Part shown: one piece after another, positions 34,353 to 43,820 of the stretch
Layout: every line of letters begins with the position of its first letter
Numbering within the stretch: the stretch's first letter is position 1
NCBI GenBank assembly: GCA_963828505.1
Contig: CAWHFM010000018.1
Span: 129,363-193,362, forward strand
DNA from: Bog-473 sp963828505
GTDB lineage: Bacteria > Actinomycetota > Acidimicrobiia > Acidimicrobiales > RAAP-2
Direction: 5' to 3'
DNA length: 64,000 nucleotides
Notes under the pieces: generated by a model
The model's input: only the letters and a program-made list of their open reading frames with translations
Told to the model about the DNA's origin: nothing
Database searches by the model: none
Made by a program: the position numbers and the translations under genes

Positions 34353-35021
34353 TCAGACCGAAGGAAGGGGCGGTCCGGGAGACGGAATTCGAGTGGCATC
34401 TGCAAACGCGTCGAACCAGTCTCTCGGGTGCAAGTTGACAGCACCGATGATCGCAGATTCGGCAATTTCGCCGCTCTCTATTCCGTCGAGTTCGGGATCC
34501 CATAGCCATTCGACGTCGTAGTCCCAGCAGACAATCGTCTCGATTCGGTTGAGATCGAAGTCGAAGTCGTCGCCGTGGCCGGGCCACTCGTCAAAGTTCG
34601 GCGGAACCGCGAGTCCTTCGTTGAGCACCCGTGCACACTCGCTAAGGAGAATCCGGAAGGCTACTTCTTCGCCAGTGCACGCGAGCTCGAGATGACCGCT
34701 GGAGACACCCGCGGCGAGGTCGTCGAAGGAAGCGACAAAGCGGTAGAGCCAATCGGTCGTCCCGAGGCGGCGGGCGATAGGGGGAAGGTCGTCGAACCAG
34801 GGATCGAGCGCCGGACGATCAGTACTGGACAGGCCAGGGATGGCGAGACGCTCGCGCCACTGATCGGCGAGGACCTCGGCAGTGGACCACAGGGCATACG
34901 CCCCGCGGGGCGCCAGGCCTTTGTGGCTGTGGCGATCACACCCGTCAGGTTCACATGGCCAAGCGGTGACCAGGTCGGGTAGGTCGGAGAAATCAAGCTG
35001 CGAATCAACCCCGTTGCTCAC
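34353..35021 (-). CDS. Hypothetical acidic protein
   Basis: A 222-residue protein beginning at a GTG (VSNGVDSQLDFSDLPDLV). It is rich in Asp, Glu and Trp (FDFDLNRIETIVCWDYDVEWLWDPELDGIES) and has no signal, membrane or metal motifs that I recognise. Its composition resembles immunity or suppressor-type acidic proteins, but that is only an impression. Last gene associated with the array. Confidence 0.6.
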   Translation of the reverse strand: MSNGVDSQLDFSDLPDLVTAWPCEPDGCDRHSHKGLAPRGAYALWSTAEVLADQWRERLAIPGLSSTDRPALDPWFDDLPPIARRLGTTDWLYRFVASFDDLAAGVSSGHLELACTGEEVAFRILLSECARVLNEGLAVPPNFDEWPGHGDDFDFDLNRIETIVCWDYDVEWLWDPELDGIESGEIAESAIIGAVNLHPRDWFDAFADATRIPSPGPPLPSV

Positions 35022-35408
35022 TCGGTCAGTCTCGCACCCCGCGGCACGACTCTTCTCGGACCGATTGCGACGCGGGCACCGAGCGAGATCTCGGCGATAG
35101 GAGTACATGTCAACAGCAAGCAGAAGGTTCTCAGCGTCTGTCGGCAGTGACCGATTTTGGCCTGAACTGCATCGACGTTCTCAGCATTTATCAGTCTTCG
35201 TTGGGTTCTGCTGGGAGTTCTTGCCCAGATTCTTTGCCCAGGCTCTTGAGCCAGTGAGCTCAAGAGCTGAATCCGCCTGGCCGACCTTGACACCGGGTCT
35301 CACCGACGTGCCCCTACGGCATCAGGTAGGTGACGTCACGCCGCTCGCGAACATCGCTTCGCGCCGGATCGGTGGACATCCACCTTCGACTGATCAAAAC
35401 TCTTACCT
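35022..35408. other. Gene-free stretch
   Basis: About 390 bases. GACGTGCCCCTACG at 35306, with an outer GACGT/ACGTC pair, may be a decayed array repeat without the CGCCGG core. Confidence 0.35.
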
Positions 35409-35805
35409 ATGGCCACAGCGGTTCGGAGCAAGCTCGAAGAGCGGGTGGTCAAGGCGGCCGAGGCGGCGCTTGCCGATCGCCACTTCGTGACAGCGATCGA
35501 CGTGCTGACAGGCATCGGCTGGTTGCCGACCTCCCAGGTGGATCGGTGGCGTCAGGGTCGCGTCGACTATCTGGAGCGCCAGGTCACGGCCAACCTCTCG
35601 AAGATCTCGATCGCCATGGCCGCCTTCCGCCATTGGGCTTGGAACCAGGGCCTGAACCCCAGCGAGACCGCTTACCAGTTGTCGCCCGCCACGCTCGATG
35701 ACCACGAAGGCGACACGTTGCATGAGCACGAGTTCGTGAACGTGTTGTCGCCGTAGTCGACATTTCGACTGGCGGTGGTGGTCAGGCTGTCGCCCGTGAC
35801 CGGAG

Positions 35806-36621
35806 CTACTCGGCGGTCACCTCGGTGACGGCGGCCCGGGTCGAGGACTCGTCGACGATGGCCTTGGACTCGGCGAAGGCGGCGACCAGGGACTGGACGG
35901 CCAGGTTGTTGACCGCACGCGGCAATCCCCTCGACACCTGGTGGATGACGGCGAGCGTGTCGTCGGAGAACAAGGTGTCGGCGCGCCCGGCGAGCTTGAG
36001 GTGGTGGGCGACGTAGTCGGCCGTCTCGCCCTGTTCCATCCCGGTCATCGAGTAGCGCAGGGCGACGCGCTGGTCGAGGGCGGCGAAGGCACCGAGACGG
36101 ATCCTGCGGCGCAGCGTGGGCTGGCCGACCAGCAGGCAGGCGAAGGGGGCATGGCTGTCCATCTCGGCGTTGGTCAGCAGACGGATCCCCTCGAGCTGGT
36201 CGGCGTCCAACAGGTGCCCTTCGTCCAAGACGAGCACCACCCGGCGCCCGCGCTCGTGCTCCTCGGTGGCCAGGGCTTCTTGGGCCTGGGGGATAAGCGA
36301 GGCCCGGTGGAACCGGGGGATCCCCCCGAGCGCGGACACGATGGTCGAGTACAGGCCCCGGGCCCCGACGGTCGGGTTGCCGAGATAGACGACGGTGTGG
36401 CGGCTGGCGTCGATGCCGGCCAGCGCGGACCGCACGGCCACGGTCTTGCCCGCACCCACCTCGCCGGTGACCACTCCCACCACCTGCTCGTCGATGCACC
36501 AGGTGATCCGGGCCACCGCCTCGGCGTGGGAGCGGTGGGTGTGCAGCATCGAAGGAGCGAGATCCTTGGCGAACGGCATGCGGGTGAAGCCCCAGTGGGC
36601 CCGGAGGCGGTCGATGGTCAC
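35806..36621 (-). CDS. Transposon AAA ATPase (ExeA/TniB-like)
   Basis: A 271-residue AAA+ ATPase of the ExeA/TniB group that selects targets or activates the transposase. Walker A is GEVGAGKT (residues about 56-63), Walker B VLVLDEGH, and sensor 1 LLVGQPTLRRRI. The start MTIDRLRAHWGFTRMPFAKDL is the family's N-terminus. Its ATG overlaps the stop of the upstream transposase gene (36618-36621). Confidence 0.88.
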   Translation of the reverse strand: MTIDRLRAHWGFTRMPFAKDLAPSMLHTHRSHAEAVARITWCIDEQVVGVVTGEVGAGKTVAVRSALAGIDASRHTVVYLGNPTVGARGLYSTIVSALGGIPRFHRASLIPQAQEALATEEHERGRRVVLVLDEGHLLDADQLEGIRLLTNAEMDSHAPFACLLVGQPTLRRRIRLGAFAALDQRVALRYSMTGMEQGETADYVAHHLKLAGRADTLFSDDTLAVIHQVSRGLPRAVNNLAVQSLVAAFAESKAIVDESSTRAAVTEVTAE

Positions 36622-37977
36622 AGCTCGGTCTCCTCGTCGTCGTGGCTGGTGGTGTCGATCGGGTAGGGATGCTCGGAGCCGTCGAAGGCCAGCTGGGCGT
36701 AATTGATGGACCCGGCCTGCTCGGCGTCACGGCGGTCGGCCAGCAGGCCCAGGTAGTCGATGCCGGTGGACGCCGGGGCGGGAGCCGCCTCGGGACGGGC
36801 CTGGGGGTGCGAGTGCCGGCCGATGCTGACCGGGAGCCCCTGGCCCATCGAGCGCCCCTGGAAGCGGATCTCGACGGTGGTGAGGTCGAAGGGATCGAAG
36901 ACCACGTCCACGCGCGACCCCACCAGGGCGGCGTCGACCTCAAAGGTGTTCGAGTGCAGCGAGACGGTGGCCGTCTTGGTCACCGTGCGGACTTCGGACC
37001 ACAAGAAGGCCTCGTGGAGCGCCGCTGGGGTCGGCAGCGCCGCAGGAGGCGCGGACAGAAGACGCTCGATCGGGGGCGCAGCGGTCTCTGAGTGGACGCG
37101 GCGGTGATAGACGGTCTCGACCCATGCGCTGAAGAGCCGGTTGAGCTCGGCCACGTCGGCCGGTGGCCGGGCCTCGATCTCGACGAGGAACTGGATGCGC
37201 ACGGTCTCGAAGACCCGCTCGAATTTTTCCGCGGCCCTGGGGCTTACCCGGCCGGCTGTGCACCAGGCGGATCCCGAGGCTGGCACACGCCCGCAGCAGC
37301 TGCTTGGAGACCATCGCGGAACCGTTGTCGAGATAGCAGGCGAGCGGCACGCCGCGTGCGGCGAGCGCCGCGCGCAACGCCGCTTCGAGCCGGACGGTGT
37401 CCTCGGAGAGCCCGAAGCGATAGCCGACCAGGGCGCGGCTGTAGTCGTCGATGAAGCAGAACAGGTAGGTCTTGCGCCCGGCGATGACCGGGCCGTGCAG
37501 GGCGTCGCCGGTCCAGAGGTCGCCCGGCGCGGCGGCCTCGAAGCGGCCGAAGGCCTGCGGTGCCGACCCGTCGGGGCGGGTGTTGAGCCCCAGGCGGGCG
37601 AAGTGCCGCTGCACCGTGCGCTCCGAGGGCCCCGTCGCCTCGGTGGTGGCGATGATCTGGGTCACCTGGGCTGCCGTGCGCCGCGGCACCTCGCGCTTCA
37701 AGGCCTCGGCCAGGTCCAGCAGACGCTTGTCGGTTGCCGGCTCGCCGGTGCGTGACGTCGGCGCCAGCGCCTCGAAGCCCCCGGCCCGATAGGCGCGGAT
37801 CCAGCGATCGAGCGTCCCACGGCTGATGTGGACCGGTCTGCCGGCGGGCCCGGTGTGCGTCCGGGCAGTGAGCTCGCGCACCAACACGCCGCGCTGGCGG
37901 ATGGTGAGCGCGTCGTCCGCCGCCTCGCGGATGAGCGAATAGCGGAAGAGCGCGACGTTTCGTTGCGCCTCGTTCAT
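36618..37977 (-). pseudogene. DDE transposase of the transposon, frameshifted
   Basis: An rve-fold transposase with N-terminal helix-turn-helix domains (HISRGTLDRWIRAYRAGGFEAL) and the core Asp residues in WTGDALHGPV and CYLDNGSAM. The third catalytic residue lies at the break: the first frame reads GKIRAGLRD and the other EKFERVFETV, so a +1 shift within a run of five A/T bases (37224-37228) is needed to restore GKIERxFxTVR. The C-terminal Mu-type domain (KTATVSLHSNTFEVDAALVG) is in the second frame. It is either a sequencing indel or an inactivating mutation. Confidence 0.8.
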
Positions 37978-38023
37978 GAAGCCGATCCCTCCTCGGTTGG
38001 GTGAAAGGAAGGACCCTTGCCGC

Positions 38024-38608
38024 TCACACGGGCTGCAGCCAGGGTGAGCTCGTGTTGGAGAGCAGGCCCCCGCCCGTGACCACACAGGCGAGCGCCCACA
38101 CCGGCCGGGGCCCGAACCGGCGGACCGCCACGATGCCGAGCACGCCGATGGCCTCGACGGCGTCGGAGAAGTCCGATCCGCCGGCGAAGCGCCGGTCGTG
38201 ACCCGGGTCGATCGCGTAGGCCCAGCGGGTGAAGTGCTCGCGCACCGCGGTGGCCAGTAGTGCGAACCGACGCAGCCATCCGCGCACAGTCGAGGTCGGA
38301 CGGTCCAGCTCGGCCGAGACCTTGCGGTGGCCGAGGCCCCGGGCCTTCATGGTCAAGGCGGTGCCGATGACCTCGGCTCCGTCGCGCCGACGGGCCAAAG
38401 TGTCCTCGGGCACCAAGATGTGGGTGCCGAAACACGATCTACAGATCGAACGGCGGAACCGGCGTCGCTCGGTCCGGACCAAGAGGCGAATCTCACGTTC
38501 GATGCCGTGCCCCCAGGGCCGGAGGTTGCCACCACAGCCCGGGCAGCTCAACCGGCCACCTCGGAGCTCCGTCTCGACGGTCGGCCCGTCAGTCCCTACG
38601 ATGAGCAC
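38024..38608 (-). CDS. Zinc-ribbon/helix-turn-helix transposon protein (DUF6431-like)
   Basis: A 194-residue protein with an N-terminal CPGCGG ... CRSCFGTH zinc ribbon and a helix-turn-helix (HRKVSAELDRPTSTVRGWLRRF). Similar proteins accompany this kind of ATPase/DDE element in actinobacteria and may act as accessory DNA-binding factors. The final part has a hydrophobic stretch. Name given with caution. Confidence 0.6.
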   Translation of the reverse strand: MLIVGTDGPTVETELRGGRLSCPGCGGNLRPWGHGIEREIRLLVRTERRRFRRSICRSCFGTHILVPEDTLARRRDGAEVIGTALTMKARGLGHRKVSAELDRPTSTVRGWLRRFALLATAVREHFTRWAYAIDPGHDRRFAGGSDFSDAVEAIGVLGIVAVRRFGPRPVWALACVVTGGGLLSNTSSPWLQPV

Positions 38609-39873
38609 AGCGGAGCTCCGGCTTCGTCAGGAAGGACCCTCTCGTTTGTCCGTCGAAAGATTCGCGAGGGGGTCCTTGCGCGTTCAGATCGTGCTCACGC
38701 TGGCGCCAGAGCGCGATCCTCAGCAAGTCCGGTCGAGCGTCGGCGCGTGATCAGCGACCGCGGCGCCGCCACAATGCCCATCAAGTCATGGTCACGCTCG
38801 GTGGCGTCAACCTGCTTCTTCGTGACCAACCACCGCGGCGCTCAACACCAGTCGCGAACGAAGGATCATCGACCATTGCGGTTCTCAAAGAGCGGTGATC
38901 CAAGTATCGAAGCCGCCTACAGAACCCATTGGATCTCCCCGGAGCTCTCCGAGGCCAAGAAGGTGCGCCTGGCCGAGGAGCAGGGGCGGGCTCCCGATCT
39001 GGTCGTCATCTCAGCACTCAAGGAGTGGATCTGCACGGAATGCGCCGGCACGGGCGACCTTTTGTTCATGGAGGGCGACGGACCCTTGTGCCTAGAGTGT
39101 GCCGATCTCGATCACCTCGTCTTCTTGCCCACCGGTGACGCGGCACTCACCCGGCGAGCGAAGAAGGCGAGTGGACTTGCTGCAGTCGTGGTGCGGTTCA
39201 GTCGCTCGAGGGGCCGCTACGAGCGCCAGGGGATTCTTGTCGAGGAAGAGGCACTGGCCGAGGCCGAAGCAGCGTGCCTGGCGGACGAGGAGGCGCGGGC
39301 CAGACGCCGCCTGCGCGACGCCGAACATCGATCGGTCGAGGACAACTCCTTCAGGGAATCTCTGGGCAAAGAGATCGTTCGGCTCTTCTCGGGCTGTCCG
39401 CAGGAGAGGGCCGAGATCATCGCGGCCATGCCGGAACTCGGGGGAGTGGACGCGTCGGCCGGAGTGCGGCTGGCCGGGCGCTCGACCCCGACGCCGTGAC
39501 GCTTGCCGTCGTGGCTTCGAGCGATACCGGCTATGACCAACTCCTGATGTCCGGGGTCCCACGTGCTGAGGCTCGCGATCGGGTGCGATCTGACATCCAA
39601 GGTGTTCTCGAAGGGTGGCGCACACCGGACAAATCCAGCTGATCCGCCCTCCGAGTGTCACCGGTGCGGAAGGTTGCAGCCGAGATGGCCGGACGACGCG
39701 TGCAGCTCTACGACTCGTGGCCGGGAACTCCACCGATGCCGTCGGGGTGCGAGCGACAGATCACACGGTGACCTTGGGTTAGCTGCGCCCATAGCGGGCG
39801 AACTGAGATACCAGGAGCCTTCGAATATCGGCGGGATTTCGCCCAGCGTACGTCTCTGATTCATAGTAGATCG

Positions 39874-40773
39874 ATGTCCCGCTCGCGCCACCTGCTCTCG
39901 GAATACCCAGAGCTGTTCATCGTTCTCGTTGCCGCGGCCATTGGCTTGAGCGTCCAGTCGCCGCTGGAATGGCTGGCGTCCCACCAGGGGATCAATGCCT
40001 TGCTTGTTGTCCTGGTGTTCTTCACTGCGGTCACCATCGACCCGACGGAGCTTCGGCGCGCATCAAGATCTTGGCGACCACTACTCCTGACGCTCCTTGT
40101 CGGGGCGACAATCCTGCCCACACTATCTTGGCTTGTCTCCCGGATCGTCAGTGTGGGGTCGCTTCGTGACGGAGTGATGTGCGTCGGACTTGCACCGTGC
40201 GAGATCGCGTCGGTGGCGACGACGGCCATGGCCAAGGGAGAGGCTGCTCTTTCCGCGGGTGTCCTTATTGGCTCGACAATCATTACGGTCGCGATCGCTG
40301 GCCCGATCCTGGCGATCGAAGCGGGGCACTCCTCCGTTCACCCAGCTCACATCATCGTGAATCTAATCCTGGTCATTGCCCTTCCACTCGTTGCTGGATT
40401 GACGATCGGCGCGGTCCGTCCTCTCGGAGAGAGAGCACTCCGGGGTGCGCTGAACATCGCAACCCTGAGTGTCGCTGGCCTCGTTGCACTTATCGCTGCA
40501 GAGATTCACTTTTCGTTGGGGTACGTAGCCGTTGGTGGATCGTTGGTTCTCTTCTTGGCGGCCTCCGTGTTGCTGGGCAGGCTCATTGGAAGGTCCTCTC
40601 CGCGCCCGACTGCTGCGTCCATCCTGCTGACCACTTCAATGAGAGACTTCGCCATTGCTGCGGGTCTGGCTGCAGCGGCATTTGGCGCGGCCGCCGCCGC
40701 ACCGCTTGGACTCTACGGCGTTCTCGTTCTGCTCTGGGGAACTGGCGCGGCGGGATGGTTGCGGGGGAGGTAG
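39874..40773 (+). CDS. BASS-type sodium symporter family protein
   Basis: A 299-residue integral membrane protein with nine or ten hydrophobic segments. The conserved features VLVFFTAVTID, LAPCEIASVATTAMAKGEAALS (the crossover-helix region of the bile acid:Na+ symporter fold) and the C-terminal RDFAIAAGLAAAAFG fit the BASS/ArsB-like superfamily. Substrate is unknown; family members carry bile acids, pantoate, pyruvate or arsenite. Intact frame from the ATG at 39874, unlike the neighbouring genes. Confidence 0.75.
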   Translation: MSRSRHLLSEYPELFIVLVAAAIGLSVQSPLEWLASHQGINALLVVLVFFTAVTIDPTELRRASRSWRPLLLTLLVGATILPTLSWLVSRIVSVGSLRDGVMCVGLAPCEIASVATTAMAKGEAALSAGVLIGSTIITVAIAGPILAIEAGHSSVHPAHIIVNLILVIALPLVAGLTIGAVRPLGERALRGALNIATLSVAGLVALIAAEIHFSLGYVAVGGSLVLFLAASVLLGRLIGRSSPRPTAASILLTTSMRDFAIAAGLAAAAFGAAAAAPLGLYGVLVLLWGTGAAGWLRGR

Positions 40774-40800
40774 TGGTTCAGCGGGCCACGGAGGGTCAGA

Positions 40801-40836
40801 TGCCCCACTTTGACGAATGTCATATTCAAGTGGGCA
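40801..40836. terminator. Hairpin after the BASS gene
   Basis: TGCCCCACTT and AAGTGGGCA form a strong imperfect stem (one bulge) with a 17-base loop, 27 bases after the stop. No U-run follows, so it is terminator-like only. Confidence 0.45.
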
Positions 40837-40840
40837 TGCC

Positions 40841-40888
40841 TCCGATCCTCCGATCCTCCGATGCTCCGATCCCCCGATGCCCCGATGT
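40841..40888. repeat. 8-bp tandem repeat
   Basis: Six consecutive copies of YCCGATSC in 48 bases, diverging slightly. No gene overlaps it. Possibly slippage-prone or a protein-binding site. Confidence 0.8.
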
Positions 40889-41187
40889 GCGATTCCATGG
40901 GCGTAGGCAAGGCTGCCTGGTGGCGGTTCCGGGCCGCTCAGCGGCTGGCCACGGGGTCAAGCGCTCTCCCGGTGGTGAACCACCGCGGATACGGGCGCAA
41001 GGACGGTCCGTGATCGTGTGTCGGCCGACGGGTAGACGTTCGACAACGAGCCAGGGGAGGTCACGCGTCAGTGACCGAATCACATTTTCCAGCCATCGGA
41101 TCCATGGCGCTCCCGCCCAATTGGCCCAACCGCACAATCGTTGGTGATCCTCACGAGATCCGCGAGCGCGTCACAATGGGGGAAACC

Positions 41188-41432
41188 ATGACCCAGGCAC
41201 GCGAGATCGCGTCGACGGCGATCGACAGACGCGGGATCACCACGGAGGCACGGAGGCGCGCTGGCTCAGCATCCGAGAGATCGCCGCTGACCTCGGCGTG
41301 TCCAGTTCGACGTCCTACAAGTGGTCGGCCCGGGGAGCACCGTAGTTCCCGCGGTCGATCCGCCTGCACAACGGAGACATCCCGGTGCGACGCGACTGGT
41401 ACGACGCATGGTTGGGCGAGCTGGAGCAGTAG
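41188..41432 (+). pseudogene. Excisionase-like helix-turn-helix gene, decayed
   Basis: The plus-strand frame at 41259-41432 reads RWLSIREIAADLGVSSSTSY, then KWSARGAP, a TAG (41343-41345), and FPRSIRLHNGDIPVRRDWYD ... ELEQ. This is a MerR/AlpA-like excisionase with an in-frame stop. A plausible start (MTQAREIASTA...) at 41188 is in another frame, so a frameshift is also needed. It lies 62 bases from the stop of the convergent integrase gene, the usual partner. Confidence 0.65.
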
Positions 41433-41494
41433 GCACGAGCGTCCCGAGTCCTCGGGCGCCGACTCGGACACGTCGGACCCGTGTCCAGTGACAC

Positions 41495-42997
41495 CTATGC
41501 CGATCTGGCCAGGCTCCGGACCAGCCGCTGGACACCCTCGTCCTCTCGGCCGGGCGCCACGCCCTGGTAGATGTCGAGGAACACCGAAAGGGTCCGGTGC
41601 CCGGACCAGCGCTGGCAGACGACGGCATCGACTCCTTCCCGGAGCCACCATGAACAGGCGGCGTGTCGGAGGTCGTGCCGGCGCAGTTGTGACAGCTTGG
41701 GTTGGCGGGGATCGTTCGGCTTCAGGTCGACACGGCGGGGGAACATCTTGGACCGAGCCGGCTCCCAGACGCTGTAAGCGAACATGGAGTTGTTGAACGG
41801 CTGGTCGTTGCGGTGGAAGACCAGTCCGTCGGGCGCTTCGCCGTAGAGCTCCAAGTGACGTCGCAGCTTGGTGATCAGCAGTGGCGGCACCGGCACGCGG
41901 CGGGTTTCGGTGACGTCGCGGTCTTTGAGCGGCCCCCATTCGGGATCTTCGTCGGGGTCGAGCCAGCGCTCCTCCTTGGGGCGGTGGCTGCGCCGGACCA
42001 CCAGCCACCCCGGGCCGTCCGCGTCGGGCAGTTCGACGTCCTCCCACAGGAGACCCGTGGCCTCGCCCCAGCGGAGGCCGCACAGCGCCATGACCAGTAC
42101 GAAGCACTCGACGATGCCTCCCCAGGACCCCTCGGTGGCACAAGCCTCGGCCAGCGCGAGCGACTGGGGAACCGAAAGCACCATGTCGCCATCCACCGCC
42201 AGGGCGGTCCGGCCGGTCGCCATGTTCGCCTTGCCCTTGACCTTCTTCCGGGTCCGGACGACGACCCAGGGGCTGCGGTCGATCAGGATGTCGTCCCGGC
42301 TGACGGCCCAGGTCCAGCACTGCCGGATGGGTTGGAGGAAGCGTGTGATCGTTGCGGCAGATATTCGCCTCTCGGGGTCGCGCGCGCTGATCTCGAAGCG
42401 GGCGACGAATTTCTCTATCTGCGCCGGAGACAGAGAGTCCGCTCGGGCCGAGTGGGATTCCAACCACGCCTGCCCGGCGCGCTGGCGCTCCGTGATCGTC
42501 TCGGCCAGCCGCTGGGGCAGGAAGCTCGCATGCCGCAGGAAGTCGTCCACCCCCAGGGCCTCGGAGCCGGTCAGCTCGGCGCCCGGGTTCAGGAGCCAGC
42601 GCCGAGCCCGGTTGAACGACCGTGCCGCCGCCTCCTTCGTGGCCGGCTCCCACTCGGGGTGCTGGCGGAAGAAGAGCTCGGTCAGCTCGAACACGGTCGG
42701 TACCGCCGGCCCGGCGGGCGCTTCGGGAACCACGAACTGCTTGGTGCGGGCGTCGAAGAGCAAACCGGCGGCGAAGTCGGCCTCCATCCGGGCCTTCCAG
42801 GTCTGCGCCAGGCCGGCCTTACGGAAACGCTTCAGCCACTGGACGCCGTCGGCCCGCCCTTCCACGTCCCAGCAATCGACCGACCTCCGCACGACCGCGC
42901 CGGTCACACGGTCCGTGGTCCGTTGGTTGGTCGTGTGCTTGGTGATCCAGGCCGAGAACGTCCTCGGCACCCAGGGATCTGGATAGGTGCGGGCCAC
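41495..42997 (-). CDS. Tyrosine recombinase (integrase) of a mobile element
   Basis: A 500-residue site-specific recombinase. The C-terminal catalytic domain has Arg in ALCGLRWGEATGL, the His-x-x-Arg pair in RRHDLRHAACSWW, the second His in WSGHRTLSVFLDIY and the nucleophilic Tyr in DIYQG. The N-terminal SAM-like domain (residues about 165-235) is preceded by an extra region. Its size and an adjacent excisionase remnant place it with actinobacterial integrative elements. It lies outside the repeat array, 7 kb to the right. Confidence 0.88.
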   Translation of the reverse strand: MARTYPDPWVPRTFSAWITKHTTNQRTTDRVTGAVVRRSVDCWDVEGRADGVQWLKRFRKAGLAQTWKARMEADFAAGLLFDARTKQFVVPEAPAGPAVPTVFELTELFFRQHPEWEPATKEAAARSFNRARRWLLNPGAELTGSEALGVDDFLRHASFLPQRLAETITERQRAGQAWLESHSARADSLSPAQIEKFVARFEISARDPERRISAATITRFLQPIRQCWTWAVSRDDILIDRSPWVVVRTRKKVKGKANMATGRTALAVDGDMVLSVPQSLALAEACATEGSWGGIVECFVLVMALCGLRWGEATGLLWEDVELPDADGPGWLVVRRSHRPKEERWLDPDEDPEWGPLKDRDVTETRRVPVPPLLITKLRRHLELYGEAPDGLVFHRNDQPFNNSMFAYSVWEPARSKMFPRRVDLKPNDPRQPKLSQLRRHDLRHAACSWWLREGVDAVVCQRWSGHRTLSVFLDIYQGVAPGREDEGVQRLVRSLARSA

Positions 42998-43254
42998 GCT
43001 TTTTTCCCTCTGCTCTGCCCCTCATCCACAGCCGACGGGAGACCACTGGGGTACTCAGGCACGAAATCTCAGACATCTGAATCTCTGAACAGGCACGACA
43101 TGTGGCCATCGGATGGGGGCGGACCCGAAAATATAGGCCCACATATAGGCCGAGCCCCTCGGTAGCAAGAAGTGCTGCCGCCCGCACGCCAGCGGTGTTC
43201 TAAGTCCTTCTACGGCCAGCGGGACACTGAGAGTTGGCGGTCATCCAGCCGAAT

Positions 43255-43274
43255 ATGACTAGAATAATGGTCAT
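43255..43274 (+). promoter_or_regulatory. Operator/-10 of the Phd-RelE pair
   Basis: ATGAC and GTCAT form an inverted repeat around TAGAAT (43260-43265), a good -10 box. The repeat reaches the ATG at 43273, so the mRNA is probably leaderless and repressed by the antitoxin complex. Confidence 0.5.
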
Positions 43275-43545
43275 GAGCAACACGCTGTCGTTGGCCGAGA
43301 TCAAGGCTCGGCTGTCGGAGATCGTCGATCAGATCGAGCATGAACACGAGCGAATCGTCTTGACCCGCCACGGCCGCCCGGCCGCAGTGATCATGAGCCC
43401 CGAGGACCTCGCCACTCTCGAGGACACGCTCGAGCTGCTCTCGGATCCGTCGGCCATGGCCGAGATCGAGGCCGCACGTGACGACGTGGCCCAAGGCAAG
43501 ACAATCGGGGCCGACGAATTCCGCGCCAAATATCTGAGTAGGTGA
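43273..43545 (+). CDS. Phd/YefM-family antitoxin
   Basis: A 90-residue antitoxin beginning MSNTLSLAEIKARLSEIVDQIEHEHERIVLTRHGRPAAVIMSPEDL, the Phd/YefM N-terminal DNA-binding fold; the C-terminal tail would wrap the toxin. It is followed directly by a RelE-type toxin gene overlapping by GTGA (43542-43545). Confidence 0.9.
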   Translation: MSNTLSLAEIKARLSEIVDQIEHEHERIVLTRHGRPAAVIMSPEDLATLEDTLELLSDPSAMAEIEAARDDVAQGKTIGADEFRAKYLSR

Positions 43546-43820
43546 GCGGCGCAGGGCCGTACCGCTTGGTGGTCGCAGCGACGTCTGAACGCTCACTCTC
43601 GCGCCTTCCGGAAGCTGTCGCAGCGGCCGTGGTCGAGTTCATAGTCGGACCCCTTGTCGAGTCGCCGCGGCGGGTTGGTCACCCCTTATTGCGCGAGCTC
43701 GCTGGGCTGTGGTCGGCGCGGCGTGGTCCGTATCGCATCGTCTACGAGATAGACGACGAGCAGCGTGAAGTCACGGTGTTGCGAATCGATCATCGGGCTG
43801 ACATCTACCGCCCACGTTGA
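43542..43820 (+). CDS. RelE/ParE-family toxin
   Basis: A 92-residue toxin starting with a GTG that overlaps the antitoxin stop. It has the RelE pattern: YRLVVAATSERSLSRLP, HPLLRELAGLWSARRGPYRIVYEIDD, VTVLRIDHRADIYR. In RelE enzymes basic residues in this C-terminal region take part in ribosome-dependent mRNA cleavage; most of the pattern is present. Forms a type II toxin-antitoxin pair. Confidence 0.9.
   Translation: MSGAGPYRLVVAATSERSLSRLPEAVAAAVVEFIVGPLVESPRRVGHPLLRELAGLWSARRGPYRIVYEIDDEQREVTVLRIDHRADIYRPR

Larger units (their letters stand above)
35680..38847. mobile_element. Three-gene ATPase/DDE transposon, 3168 bp
   Basis: Begins TGTCGCCCGCC and ends with CTCAACA, TGT...ACA termini, flanked by the direct repeat CCAGT (35675-35679 and 38848-38852). 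5-bp duplications and TGT/ACA ends are shared by Mu/Tn7/Tn5053-like DDE elements. Inside are an ATPase, a DDE integrase-like transposase and a zinc-ribbon/helix-turn-helix protein, all on the minus strand. Sub-terminal repeats of the type ACCACGAAG appear near both ends. Confidence 0.8.
35409..39642 (+). pseudogene. DUF2293 gene split by a transposon
   Basis: The 5' part (35409-35679) encodes MATAVRSKLEERVVKAAE ... NPSETAYQ and the 3' part (from 38853) continues SRTKDHRPLRFSKSGDPSIEAAYRTHW, a cysteine pair (CTECAGTG ... CLECADL) and the DUF2293 domain (EIVRLFSGCPQERAEIIAAM). Removing the 3.17 kb transposon and one CCAGT duplication rejoins the frame exactly. Near 39440 a further one-base shift is needed to reach the end (RALDPDAVTLAVVAS ... 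LEGWR) at 39642. About 350 residues when repaired. DUF2293 function is unknown. Confidence 0.85.

Noticed and set aside
37224..37228. Programmed ribosomal frameshift in the DDE transposase
   Set aside because: The shift needed is +1 at a short A-run, not the usual -1 slippery heptamer, and similar indels occur in genes that never use frameshifting.
40801..40836. The hairpin after the BASS gene as another array repeat
   Set aside because: It begins TGCCCC, but lacks the CGCCGG core and has a different stem.
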